64,000 nucleotides of DNA from Aquiluna sp. Its GTDB lineage: Bacteria > Actinomycetota > Actinomycetes > Actinomycetales > Microbacteriaceae. The position numbers and the translations under genes are program-made. The notes below the pieces were generated by a model, which was not told the DNA's origin, searched no databases, and was given only the letters and a program-made list of their open reading frames with translations. This document shows, in pieces, positions 17,829 through 25,654 of this stretch; position 1 is the stretch's first letter, and each line of letters opens with the position of its first letter. Location: assembly GCA_021741585.1 (NCBI GenBank), contig JAIOXN010000003.1, positions 62,001 through 126,000 on the forward strand. The letters run 5' to 3'.

Positions 17829-19591
17829 TAGTACTTGCGCTCCATCGGCTGGTAGTTGGTGACGACCACAGGCTTCCAACCGATTGCAATGTTGCTGCCG
17901 GTTTCCTTCTGTGCCTTGTCCTTGAGGTATGCCATGGAGTGAACCATGAATTTCTTGTCATCGCGGTTTGGGAAATCTTCACGAAGGTGGGCACCACGGC
18001 TTTCGCGGCGCTCGCGGCAGGTGATAACAGTTACTTCTGCAAGATCAAGCAAGAAGCCCAACTCGACGGCTTCTAGCAAGTCGGTGTTGAAGCGCTTGCC
18101 CTGGTCTTGGATTGAGATGTTCTCGTATCTAGCGCGAAGCTCTTGAATCTTGTCGTAAGCCTCGGTGAGTGTTTCCTCGGTTCTGAAAACCTGGGCATTC
18201 TTGTCCATGGTTTCCTGAAGTTCGCGGCGCAATACTGCAACTTTTTCTTTGCCCTTTGCCTTGCGGACCTTCTCCAGCATTGAAATCACTTCATCCGCTG
18301 CGTTCTTTGGAACCGGAACCTGCTTGGCGGTCTTGGCGTATTCAACCGCGTACTGCCCGGCACGCTTACCAAAGACGTTGATGTCCAAAAGCGAGTTGGT
18401 GCCAAGGCGGTTTGCGCCGTGCACTGAAACACAGGCGCACTCTCCAGCGGCATAAAGACCTGGAACAACGGTGTCGTTGTCCGAAAGCACCTCGGCCTTG
18501 ATGTTGGTTGGGATACCACCCATCGCATAGTGCGCAGTTGGGAATACTGGAACCATCTCGGTGTAGGGCTCAACACCTAGGTAGGTTCTTGCAAACTCTG
18601 TAATGTCTGGAAGCTTGGCGTCGATTACAGCTGGTTCTAGGTGAGTTAGATCTAGGTAGACGTAGTCCTTGTTTGGGCCAGCACCGCGACCTTCACGAAC
18701 TTCGTTTGCCATTGCTCTTGCAACCATGTCGCGAGGAGCAAGGTCCTTGATGGTTGGCGCATAGCGCTCCATGAAGCGCTCACCGGAAGCGTTTCTTAGA
18801 ATTCCACCCTCACCACGTGCTGCCTCGGAGAGCAGAATTCCAAGACCGGCAAGACCGGTTGGGTGGAACTGGTAGAACTCCATGTCCTCAAGCGGCAATC
18901 CCTTGCGGTAGATGATGCCAACGCCGTCACCGGTGAGAGTGTGAGCATTTGAGGTGGTCTTGTAGATCTTTCCGAAACCACCGGTTGCAAAGATGATTGA
19001 TTTGGCGGCAAAGACGTGGATGTCTCCGGTTGCCAATTCATAAGCGACAACCGCAGATGGCTTGCCGTCGTTCATCGCAAGGTCTAGCACGTAGAACTCG
19101 TTGTAGAACTCAATTCCAAGCTTTACGCAGTTTTGGTAAAGGGTCTGCAGAATCATGTGGCCGGTGCGGTCAGCCGCGTAGCAGCTTCTGCGAACCGGAG
19201 CCTTGCCGTGGTCACGGGTGTGGCCACCAAAACGACGCTGGTCGATCTTGCCATCTGGGGTTCTGTTGAATGGCAAACCCATGTTCTCAAGATCAATAAC
19301 AGCCTGGACAGACTCCTTGGCCAAAATCTCAGCTGCATCCTGGTCAACTAGGTAGTCGCCACCTTTGACGGTGTCGAAGGTGTGCCATTCCCAGCTGTCT
19401 TCCTCAACGTTTGCAAGAGCTGCTGCCATGCCACCCTGGGCGGCACCGGTGTGGCTTCTGGTTGGAAATAGCTTGGAAACTACTGCAACCTTGGTGTCAG
19501 AACCAGCTTCAATCGCTGCGCGCATGCCAGCTCCACCGGCACCCACGATCACAACGTCGTACTCGTGGTAGGTCACATTTTGATTCGACAT
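17828..19591 (-). CDS. sdhA: Succinate dehydrogenase flavoprotein subunit
   Basis: Catalytic subunit of complex II, oxidising succinate to fumarate in the TCA cycle. About 587 residues: the FAD dinucleotide fold VVIVGAGGAGMRAAIEA is near residue 12, the FAD-linking His is in RSHTGAAQGG near residue 46, and the active-site loop HPTGL is near 240. A second dinucleotide-contact region (GECACVSVHGANRLGTNSL) lies near 385. ATG 19591 is preferred to TTG 19594 because AGGAAA lies at proper spacing. The order sdhC-D-A-B is the usual actinobacterial one. Confidence 0.97.
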   Translation of the reverse strand: MSNQNVTYHEYDVVIVGAGGAGMRAAIEAGSDTKVAVVSKLFPTRSHTGAAQGGMAAALANVEEDSWEWHTFDTVKGGDYLVDQDAAEILAKESVQAVIDLENMGLPFNRTPDGKIDQRRFGGHTRDHGKAPVRRSCYAADRTGHMILQTLYQNCVKLGIEFYNEFYVLDLAMNDGKPSAVVAYELATGDIHVFAAKSIIFATGGFGKIYKTTSNAHTLTGDGVGIIYRKGLPLEDMEFYQFHPTGLAGLGILLSEAARGEGGILRNASGERFMERYAPTIKDLAPRDMVARAMANEVREGRGAGPNKDYVYLDLTHLEPAVIDAKLPDITEFARTYLGVEPYTEMVPVFPTAHYAMGGIPTNIKAEVLSDNDTVVPGLYAAGECACVSVHGANRLGTNSLLDINVFGKRAGQYAVEYAKTAKQVPVPKNAADEVISMLEKVRKAKGKEKVAVLRRELQETMDKNAQVFRTEETLTEAYDKIQELRARYENISIQDQGKRFNTDLLEAVELGFLLDLAEVTVITCRERRESRGAHLREDFPNRDDKKFMVHSMAYLKDKAQKETGSNIAIGWKPVVVTNYQPMERKY

Positions 19592-19603
19592 CAATTTCCT
19601 TTT

Positions 19604-20047
19604 CTAGCGTGCAGGGCAGAACGATGGGAGCAGCTCGGCCGCTCCATTTGCAGGACATGGATCGAAGGTGAAAATCACCAAAGTTCCCAAAAGAATTAGC
19701 ACTCCGGCAACAGCCCAAAGGGTTGTAATAAGAGCCTTGCGAACCTTTGGCTTTTCGACGTAGTCGTTGACGATGGTGCGCATGCCGTTGGTGCCGTGGA
19801 TCAATGCAAGCCAGAGCATCGCAAGGTCCCACCACTGCCAGAATGGGTCAGCCCACTTGCCGCCAACAAAGGCAAAGTCAATCGCCTTGATGCCATCGCC
19901 AAGAACTAGGTTCACAACCAGGTGGGTGAAAATTAGAACAACAAGTAGCGGTCCGGAGACGCGCATGAACAACCAACCGTATTTCTCCCAGTTGGCAGCT
20001 TTGCGACTTCTAGGAGCCTGCGGAGTTTCGATTACAACGCTCATCAT
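19604..20047 (-). CDS. sdhD: Succinate dehydrogenase membrane anchor subunit D
   Basis: A 147-residue hydrophobic subunit with three membrane segments (about residues 30-50, 72-92 and 113-133) that helps hold SdhAB to the membrane and form the quinone site. Features fit the actinobacterial SdhD: WEKYGWLFMRVSGPLLVVLIFTHL with a likely haem-ligating His, and a middle helix with HGTNGMRTIVNDY. Two adjacent ATGs (20047 and 20044) follow AAGGAGT; the second has the better spacing. It lies six bases after sdhC and nine bases or so before sdhA. Confidence 0.92.
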   Translation of the reverse strand: MMSVVIETPQAPRSRKAANWEKYGWLFMRVSGPLLVVLIFTHLVVNLVLGDGIKAIDFAFVGGKWADPFWQWWDLAMLWLALIHGTNGMRTIVNDYVEKPKVRKALITTLWAVAGVLILLGTLVIFTFDPCPANGAAELLPSFCPAR

Positions 20048-20053
20048 TACTCC

Positions 20054-20443
20054 TTAGTGGGAAAAGACTCGGGCAATGTGCATTGGCGCGAAGCCTGCAA
20101 CTGCGATAACGGTGATTGCGATTACAAGCCAGAACATGATGCTCTGGAACTTGGTTCCCTTGGACCAGAAGTCAATCGCGATTATTCTTAGGCCGTTGAG
20201 ACCGTGGAACAAGATTGCTCCAACCAAGCCAAGCTCCGCCAAGCCAATAAGTGGAGTCTTATAGGACTCGATCACTACGTTATAGGCCTCAGGGCTCACG
20301 CGCACAAGGGCTGTGTCAAGCACGTGAACTAGAAGAAAGAAAAAGATTGCTACACCGGTGATTCGGTGCAATACCCAGGACCACATGCCCACTTTGCCGC
20401 GGTACAGGGTTCCTGCTGGCCGTGTTGCCAAGCTAGCCTCCAT
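20054..20443 (-). CDS. sdhC: Succinate dehydrogenase cytochrome b556 subunit
   Basis: First gene of the sdh operon, a three-helix membrane subunit. The family N-terminal stretch GTLYRGKVGMWSWVLHRITG precedes helix 1, which contains the haem-ligand candidate in LVHVLDTALV. Helix 2 contains FHGLNGLRIIAIDF, matching the paired sequence in SdhD. I set the start at ATG 20443 (129 residues); a TTG at 20464 would add seven residues. The gene is divergent from manC, with 82 bases between the two starts. Confidence 0.93.
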   Translation of the reverse strand: MEASLATRPAGTLYRGKVGMWSWVLHRITGVAIFFFLLVHVLDTALVRVSPEAYNVVIESYKTPLIGLAELGLVGAILFHGLNGLRIIAIDFWSKGTKFQSIMFWLVIAITVIAVAGFAPMHIARVFSH

Positions 20444-20513
20444 GGATAGACGTTTATTTCCCAAAAGTCTAACCGCAATCGCGGTTTACCTTTTGGAAAT
20501 GCGAGCGAACACT

Positions 20514-20519
20514 TAGGGT
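20514..20519 (+). promoter_or_regulatory. Candidate -10 box giving a leaderless manC transcript
   Basis: TAGGGT fits the actinobacterial TANNNT -10 pattern and ends exactly six bases before the GTG at 20526, which would place the transcription start at or next to the start codon. There is no purine-rich ribosome site before this GTG. A -35 box is not convincing. Leaderless mRNAs are common in actinobacteria. Confidence 0.4.
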
Positions 20520-20525
20520 GAATCT

Positions 20526-21635
20526 GTGAATTCAGCTAACGAGCACATCAACAAGCACTTTTTCGCGGTTATTCCAGCCGGCGGGATTGGATCAAGGCTT
20601 TGGCCGCTATCCAGAGCTGCAGCCCCCAAGTTCTTGCATGATCTGACCGGATCCGGGCAAACCTTGTTGCAGGACACCTGGGATCGATTGCTGCCGTTGG
20701 CCAAAGGTCGCATCATGGTTGTGACGGGAAATATTCACGCTCAGGCCGTCGAAGAACAGTTGCCGGAGCTGGATCTTCAAAACATTATTTTGGAGCCAAC
20801 CCCGAGGGATTCCACCGCGGCCATCGCGCTGGCCGCAGCCGTTCTTGCGCAGCGCGATCCGGATGTGATCATCGGATCCTTTGCGGCAGACCACGTGATT
20901 TTGGATCAGGCGCTTTTTGAAGCCACCGTGAAAGAAGCAATCGAGGTTGCCGCAACCGGCAAGATCGTCACCATTGGCCTTCGGCCCACCGAGCCTTCGG
21001 TTGCCTTCGGTTATATCCACAAGGGCGAAAGACTGTCAACCAAGAGCGCCTGCGAGGTGCTGAACTTCGTTGAAAAACCAAACATCAAAATCGCCAAGCA
21101 GTACGTGGATTCCGGAGACTATTTCTGGAACGCGGGTATGTACATCGCCCCAGCAAAGTTGCTGCTAGAGGTCTTGAAAGAAACCGAACCCGAACTGCAC
21201 GAGAGCATCATGGCTTTGGCAAGTGCTTGGGGAACAAAAACTCAAGAATCCGAAATGGCCAAGCGCTGGGACAAGCTCAAAAAGATTGCCATTGATTACG
21301 CAATCGCCGAGCCGGCTGCCAAAAAAGGTTTGGTTGCGGTGGTGCCAGGAGAGTTCGAATGGCACGACGTTGGAGACTTTGCATCGATTGCTGAATTGCA
21401 GTCTCAGGGGCGCAAGGGCAACCTAGCTGTCTTAGGTCACGGCCGCGTGCTAGCAGATTCTTCCTCGGGCATTTTGGTTTCTGACACAGGTCGTTTGGTT
21501 GCATTGATTGGCTTGGAGGACGTGATTGTGGTTGACACTCCAGACGCACTTTTGATTACAACTAAAGAACATGCACAAAAAGTGAAGTCCTTGGTTGATG
21601 TCCTAAAAGCATCCGGACATTCAGAACTTCTCTAA
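20526..21635 (+). CDS. manC: Mannose-1-phosphate guanylyltransferase (GDP-mannose pyrophosphorylase)
   Basis: Makes GDP-mannose from mannose-1-phosphate and GTP for cell-envelope glycans. At 369 residues it is a single-domain form without the isomerase domain of long ManC proteins. The nucleotidyltransferase signature PAGGIGSRLWPLSR is at residues 17-30, and the substrate loop FVEKPN and YFWNAGMY segments lie further on (about 176-205). The start is GTG 20526, with no ribosome site and a likely leaderless promoter. The phosphomannomutase that would feed it is at 55396 in the same window. It stands alone between the divergent sdh operon and the nucleoside operon. Confidence 0.92.
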   Translation: MNSANEHINKHFFAVIPAGGIGSRLWPLSRAAAPKFLHDLTGSGQTLLQDTWDRLLPLAKGRIMVVTGNIHAQAVEEQLPELDLQNIILEPTPRDSTAAIALAAAVLAQRDPDVIIGSFAADHVILDQALFEATVKEAIEVAATGKIVTIGLRPTEPSVAFGYIHKGERLSTKSACEVLNFVEKPNIKIAKQYVDSGDYFWNAGMYIAPAKLLLEVLKETEPELHESIMALASAWGTKTQESEMAKRWDKLKKIAIDYAIAEPAAKKGLVAVVPGEFEWHDVGDFASIAELQSQGRKGNLAVLGHGRVLADSSSGILVSDTGRLVALIGLEDVIVVDTPDALLITTKEHAQKVKSLVDVLKASGHSELL

Positions 21636-21668
21636 GTTTTGTAACGCAGTTGTAAACCTTTGGGTCGC

Positions 21669-21698
21669 TTGCAATTTAGCTTGAAAATCCCCGATAGA
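21669..21698 (+). promoter_or_regulatory. Candidate sigma-70-type promoter of the nucleoside operon
   Basis: TTGCAA at 21669-21674 and GATAGA at 21693-21698 are separated by 18 bases, which would start transcription near 21705, just ahead of the palindrome at 21712-21729. An alternative -35 is TTGAAA at 21681. It is predicted from spacing and similarity only. Confidence 0.45.
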
Positions 21699-21711
21699 GT
21701 GTTCACAAATC

Positions 21712-21729
21712 TGGTGCCGATCGGCACCA
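21712..21729 (+). repeat. Perfect 18-base palindrome in the leader of the nucleoside operon
   Basis: TGGTGCCGATCGGCACCA reads identically on both strands, with no unpaired centre. It lies between the predicted promoter and the ribosome site (AGGAGG at 21739-21744) of the BMP lipoprotein gene. A centre without loop bases favours an operator for a dimeric protein over an RNA hairpin. It is not repeated at the punA start region. Confidence 0.8.
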
Positions 21730-21748
21730 ACCCATATCAGGAGGAACC

Positions 21749-22834
21749 TTGAAACTAAAGACTGCATCTGCAGCTTTTGCTCTAATTGGAGCGTCTGCAC
21801 TAGTTCTCTCTGGCTGCGCCGCAGCTCCAGAAGAGACTCCAACTGAGACTGCGACCGCAACTGAGTCCGCAGCCCCAACTATCGACTACCTAGCCTGTGC
21901 AGTATCAGACGAGGGTAGCTGGAACGACAAGTCCTTCAACGAGTCCGTTTACGACGGTATCGAGAAGGCAGAAGCTGAGCTAGGCGTTCAGATTGCTGAC
22001 GCAGAGTCCAACTCAGCAGAAGATTTTGCTCCAAACCTTCAGGCAATGGTTGACCAGGGCTGTGACGTTACCTTCGCAGTTGGCTTCAACCTAGTTGCAG
22101 ATGCAAACGCAATTGCAGCAGCTAACCCAGAGATGAACTTCGTAACCATCGATGGTTGGTCAGAGGGCAACGCAAACCTAAAGCCAGTTGGCTACGCAAT
22201 GAACCAGTCCAGCTACCTAGCTGGCTACGTTGCAGCTGCTTACTCAACAACCAAGGTTGTTGGAACCTACGGTGGAATCCAGATTCCTGCCGTTACTGAC
22301 TTCATGGACGGTTTCTACGCAGGTGCAATGGCATGGGGCGCAGAGAACGGCGTTGACGTGAAGGTTGTCGGTTGGGACAAGGTTGCACAGACCGGTCAGT
22401 TCATCGGTGACTTCACTCCAAACTCCGGAACCTCAAAGTCAATTGCAGCAGCGTTGATCAACGAGGGTGCTGACGTATTGTTCCCAGTAGGTGGCGACCA
22501 GTTCGGCGCATCATCTGAGGCAATCAAGGAAGCTGGCATTGACGGCGTCATGATCGGTGTCGACAAGGACGTAGCTCTAACCAGCCCAGAGTACGCATCA
22601 ATGGTGCTTACCTCAGCTGAGAAGCGCATGACCAACGCTGTTTACGACATCATTGCTGAGCTATCAGCTGGTGGCGCATTCTCCGGCGAGCAGTACACCG
22701 GTACCTTGGCAAACGGTGGAACCGGCCTAAGCCCGTTCTACGAGTTTGACTCCAAGATTGACGACGCCACCAAGGCACGTCTAGCCGAGATCGAAGCAGG
22801 CATCATTGCTGGCGAGATCGACCCACTGAGCTAG
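21749..22834 (+). CDS. BMP-family nucleoside-binding lipoprotein
   Basis: The substrate-binding lipoprotein of an ABC importer; relatives (PnrA, BmpA) bind purine or other nucleosides. The TTG start has a strong AGGAGGAA site. The signal peptide ends in the lipobox LSGC (Cys23), followed by a T/E/A-rich linker (about 25-45) and then the two-lobed BMP fold (CAVSDEGSWNDKSFNE near 52). Codon use is unlike the neighbours: 12 of 19 leucines are CTA. This suggests very high expression. A terminator-like hairpin follows the stop and separates it from the ATPase and permeases, which would give an excess of binding protein. Confidence 0.93.
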   Translation: MKLKTASAAFALIGASALVLSGCAAAPEETPTETATATESAAPTIDYLACAVSDEGSWNDKSFNESVYDGIEKAEAELGVQIADAESNSAEDFAPNLQAMVDQGCDVTFAVGFNLVADANAIAAANPEMNFVTIDGWSEGNANLKPVGYAMNQSSYLAGYVAAAYSTTKVVGTYGGIQIPAVTDFMDGFYAGAMAWGAENGVDVKVVGWDKVAQTGQFIGDFTPNSGTSKSIAAALINEGADVLFPVGGDQFGASSEAIKEAGIDGVMIGVDKDVALTSPEYASMVLTSAEKRMTNAVYDIIAELSAGGAFSGEQYTGTLANGGTGLSPFYEFDSKIDDATKARLAEIEAGIIAGEIDPLS

Positions 22835-22850
22835 TCTCAAATAGCATCAA

Positions 22851-22887
22851 AAGGGGGCCGCAGGTTTTGCCTGCGGCCTTCTTATTT
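22851..22887 (+). terminator. Intrinsic terminator-like hairpin between BMP gene and transporter genes
   Basis: GGCCGCAGG (22856-22864), a five-base loop TTTTG and CCTGCGGCC (22870-22878) form a nine-pair GC-rich stem, followed by TTCTTATTT. It lies inside the operon, 17 bases after the BMP stop and 33 bases before the ATPase start, so partial readthrough or a second promoter is needed for downstream genes. Confidence 0.85.
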
Positions 22888-22919
22888 GCAGGTAGTGTTA
22901 TTGCACAAAGGAGTGCCTA

Positions 22920-24425
22920 GTGAAGTTAGAGTTGCGCGGAATAACCAAGCGCTTCGGAACACTGGTAGCAAATGCTTCAATTGACCTAACGGTCAATCCT
23001 GGTGAGATCCACGCCCTATTGGGTGAAAATGGCGCAGGGAAATCCACCCTGATGAATGTCCTGTATGGCCTTTATACGGCCGACGAGGGCGAAATCCTAT
23101 TGGACGATAAGGTCCAGAAATTTTCAGGTCCTGGCGATGCCATGGCCGCTGGTATCGGAATGGTCCACCAGCACTTCATGCTGATTCCAGTCTTCACAGT
23201 TGCCGAGAATGTTGCATTGGGCAATGAACCCACCGGTGTTCTTGGAACACTCAAGCTTGCCGAAGCTAGGCAGAGAGTTTTAGATATCTCAAAGCAGTTC
23301 GGCTTCAATGTTGACCCGGATGCCTTGATCGAGGATTTGCCAGTCGGCATCCAGCAACGAGTTGAAATCATCAAGGCCCTCTCGCGCGATGCAAAGGTTT
23401 TGGTCTTAGACGAGCCAACTGCGGTCTTGACTCCTCAGGAAACCGACGAGCTGATGGACATCATGCGCCAGCTTGCGAAAAACGGCACTTCAATTGTTTT
23501 TATTACCCACAAGCTTCGTGAGGTGAAAGAGGTTGCTGACAAGATCACCGTAATCCGTCTCGGCAAGGTGGTTGGATCTGCATCTCCTTCAGCATCAACA
23601 AATGAGCTTGCCTCTTTGATGGTTGGCCGTGAGGTTGATCTCAAGGTCGATAAGGCCCCAGCGCAACCCAAGGATTTGGTACTTAGCGTTGATGCAGTTT
23701 CCGTGCTGGACGATCGGTCGCAGCGAGCGGTCGACTCAGTTAGTTTCGAGGTTCGTGCTGGTGAGATTCTGGCAATCGCAGGAGTTCAAGGCAATGGCCA
23801 AACCGAGTTGGCTGAGGCACTGCTTGGATTGCGGCCAGTTATCAAAGGCTCCGGCACAATCAAGCTTGGCGACAAGGACATCACTGAGGCATCTGTGAAA
23901 CAGGTTCTAGAAGCTGGCGTTGCATTCGTTCCAGAGGACCGCAAAAAAGATGGTTTGGTTGCAGAGTTTTCTGTGGCCGAGAACCTAATGCTCGATTCAT
24001 CCTTCAAGTCCCGCTTCACAAAAGGACTCAACATTAATCTCAAGGCAAGACGCAAAATTGCCGACGACCTGGTACAGGAGTTCGATGTCAGAACTCAAAC
24101 TTCAGATTCACCAGCCGGCAAGCTTTCTGGTGGAAATCAACAGAAGGTTGTTGTGGCGCGAGAGCTTTCCCGAGAGGTCAAACTCTTGGTTGCGTCCCAG
24201 CCAACTCGCGGTGTTGATGTTGGTTCAATCGAATTTATTCACGAGCGCATTGTCGCCGAGCGTGACGAGGGTAAGGCTGTTGTTCTAGTCTCCACCGAGC
24301 TCGATGAGGTTTTGGCTCTGGCGGATCGGATTGCTGTGATGTACCGAGGAAAGATTGTTGGCATTGTTCCGCCAACGACTTCCAGATCAGATCTTGGAAA
24401 GCTCATGGCGGGAGTAAGCGCATGA
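22920..24425 (+). CDS. Nucleoside ABC transporter ATP-binding protein (two ATPase domains)
   Basis: A 501-residue protein with tandem ABC domains, as in NupA/RbsA-type importers. Domain one has Walker A GENGAGKST (about residues 36-44), a reduced signature LPVGIQQRVEIIKAL and Walker B VLVLDEPTAVLT. Domain two has a degenerate Walker A GVQGNGQTE, the signature LSGGNQQKVVVARE and Walker B-like LLVASQPTRGVD, where Asp-Glu is replaced by Ser-Gln. Such asymmetry is normal for this family. The GTG start has AAAGGAG upstream. It overlaps the following permease by four bases. Confidence 0.93.
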   Translation: MKLELRGITKRFGTLVANASIDLTVNPGEIHALLGENGAGKSTLMNVLYGLYTADEGEILLDDKVQKFSGPGDAMAAGIGMVHQHFMLIPVFTVAENVALGNEPTGVLGTLKLAEARQRVLDISKQFGFNVDPDALIEDLPVGIQQRVEIIKALSRDAKVLVLDEPTAVLTPQETDELMDIMRQLAKNGTSIVFITHKLREVKEVADKITVIRLGKVVGSASPSASTNELASLMVGREVDLKVDKAPAQPKDLVLSVDAVSVLDDRSQRAVDSVSFEVRAGEILAIAGVQGNGQTELAEALLGLRPVIKGSGTIKLGDKDITEASVKQVLEAGVAFVPEDRKKDGLVAEFSVAENLMLDSSFKSRFTKGLNINLKARRKIADDLVQEFDVRTQTSDSPAGKLSGGNQQKVVVARELSREVKLLVASQPTRGVDVGSIEFIHERIVAERDEGKAVVLVSTELDEVLALADRIAVMYRGKIVGIVPPTTSRSDLGKLMAGVSA

Positions 24426-25654
24426 CAAAAAAAGAAGTGAATCAAGATGGTTTCAACCAGGCGATGAAGGAGATTCTCGCCGGAGGTGCCACCAGAACAA
24501 TTCTTTCGGTGCTGCTTGGATTCCTGGTCGGTGCCATTTTCATGGTGATTTCCAATAAGGAGTTCATCGAGGGATTGGGTTATTTCTTCTCGAGACCCGG
24601 AGATTCTTTAGGGGCCGCTTGGCAAGTCGTGTCAGATGGCTACGGCGCGCTATTCCGCGGTTCGATTTACAACGCTGATGCTGACACCTTTGAGAAGGCA
24701 ATTCGCCCGCTCACCGAAACCCTGCGCCTAGCAACACCGCTGATTGCAGCCGGACTCGGAATCGCTCTCACATTCAGAGTGGGACTATTCAACATTGGTG
24801 GAACCGGACAGCTAATCTCCGGAATGATTTTTGCAACCTTTGTTGCAACCAAGGTTGAACTTCCATTCTTGCTCCACATGCTGGTTGCTGTGATTGCGGC
24901 AATCATCGGTTCAACTTTGATGGGTGCACTGATCGGCTTCTTGAAAGCCAGAACAGGTGCCCATGAGGTGATCCTCACCATCATGTTCAATTACGTGATG
25001 CTGTATCTGTTCACCTTCATGCTCAGAGAGCAATCTCTTTTGCAGGGCGAGGGAATCATCGGAAACCCAAAGGCAGATCCAGCTGCAGAGAATTCTCTTC
25101 TGCCAAAGCTTTTGGGTGACAGCTATTCGCTGACCTGGGGTTTGATTTTGGCGCTGATGGCTGTCGTGGTTTATTGGTGGCTGATGGAGCGATCCACAAT
25201 CGGATTCCGACTTCGAATGGTTGGGTTCAACCCTGATGCAGCCAAAACTGCCGGTGTGAATGTGAATCGTACCTACATCCTTGCAATGGCTCTTTCGGCT
25301 GCATTTGTTGGAGTCGCAGCTGCAAACCAGACTCTTGGAACCGCTATTGGAGTTACCCCTTCGTCGCACGCAAACATTGGTTTTGATGCCATTACTGTTG
25401 CCCTCCTTGGTGGCTCTACAGCCCCTGGTGTCCTGATGGCAGGCTTGCTGTTCGGAGCTTTCAAGGCTGGTTCTCCTTCGATGCAGGTGATTGGTATTTC
25501 TCCAGAGGTGTTGGGCATCGTGCAGGGAGCAATCGTGCTCTTTATCGCTGCCCCTCCTTTGATCAGGGCGCTTTTCGGTCTTCCTAAGCCTCAAACCAGC
25601 AATGTGTTGGGCAAGTTGCGAAGTCGAATCTTTTCGAGGAAGGTGACCAAATGA
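24422..25654 (+). CDS. Nucleoside ABC transporter permease 1
   Basis: A 410-residue membrane protein of the branched BPD-transport family 2 (RbsC/NupP/NupB class). About ten hydrophobic segments are seen, with the conserved cytoplasmic loop LRMVGFNPDAAKTAGVNV (about residues 262-279) that contacts the ATPase. It has a long N-terminal cytoplasmic stretch and a large extracytoplasmic loop (about 45-100), as in BMP-linked permeases. The ATG overlaps the ATPase stop, and the gene overlaps the next permease by four bases. Confidence 0.92.
   Translation: MTKKEVNQDGFNQAMKEILAGGATRTILSVLLGFLVGAIFMVISNKEFIEGLGYFFSRPGDSLGAAWQVVSDGYGALFRGSIYNADADTFEKAIRPLTETLRLATPLIAAGLGIALTFRVGLFNIGGTGQLISGMIFATFVATKVELPFLLHMLVAVIAAIIGSTLMGALIGFLKARTGAHEVILTIMFNYVMLYLFTFMLREQSLLQGEGIIGNPKADPAAENSLLPKLLGDSYSLTWGLILALMAVVVYWWLMERSTIGFRLRMVGFNPDAAKTAGVNVNRTYILAMALSAAFVGVAAANQTLGTAIGVTPSSHANIGFDAITVALLGGSTAPGVLMAGLLFGAFKAGSPSMQVIGISPEVLGIVQGAIVLFIAAPPLIRALFGLPKPQTSNVLGKLRSRIFSRKVTK

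Noticed and set aside
24911-25594. Long 227-codon frame on the minus strand over the first nucleoside permease
   Set aside because: Composition is His/Ser/Gln/Cys-rich, without domain or ribosome site, and it lies exactly antisense to a clear membrane permease.
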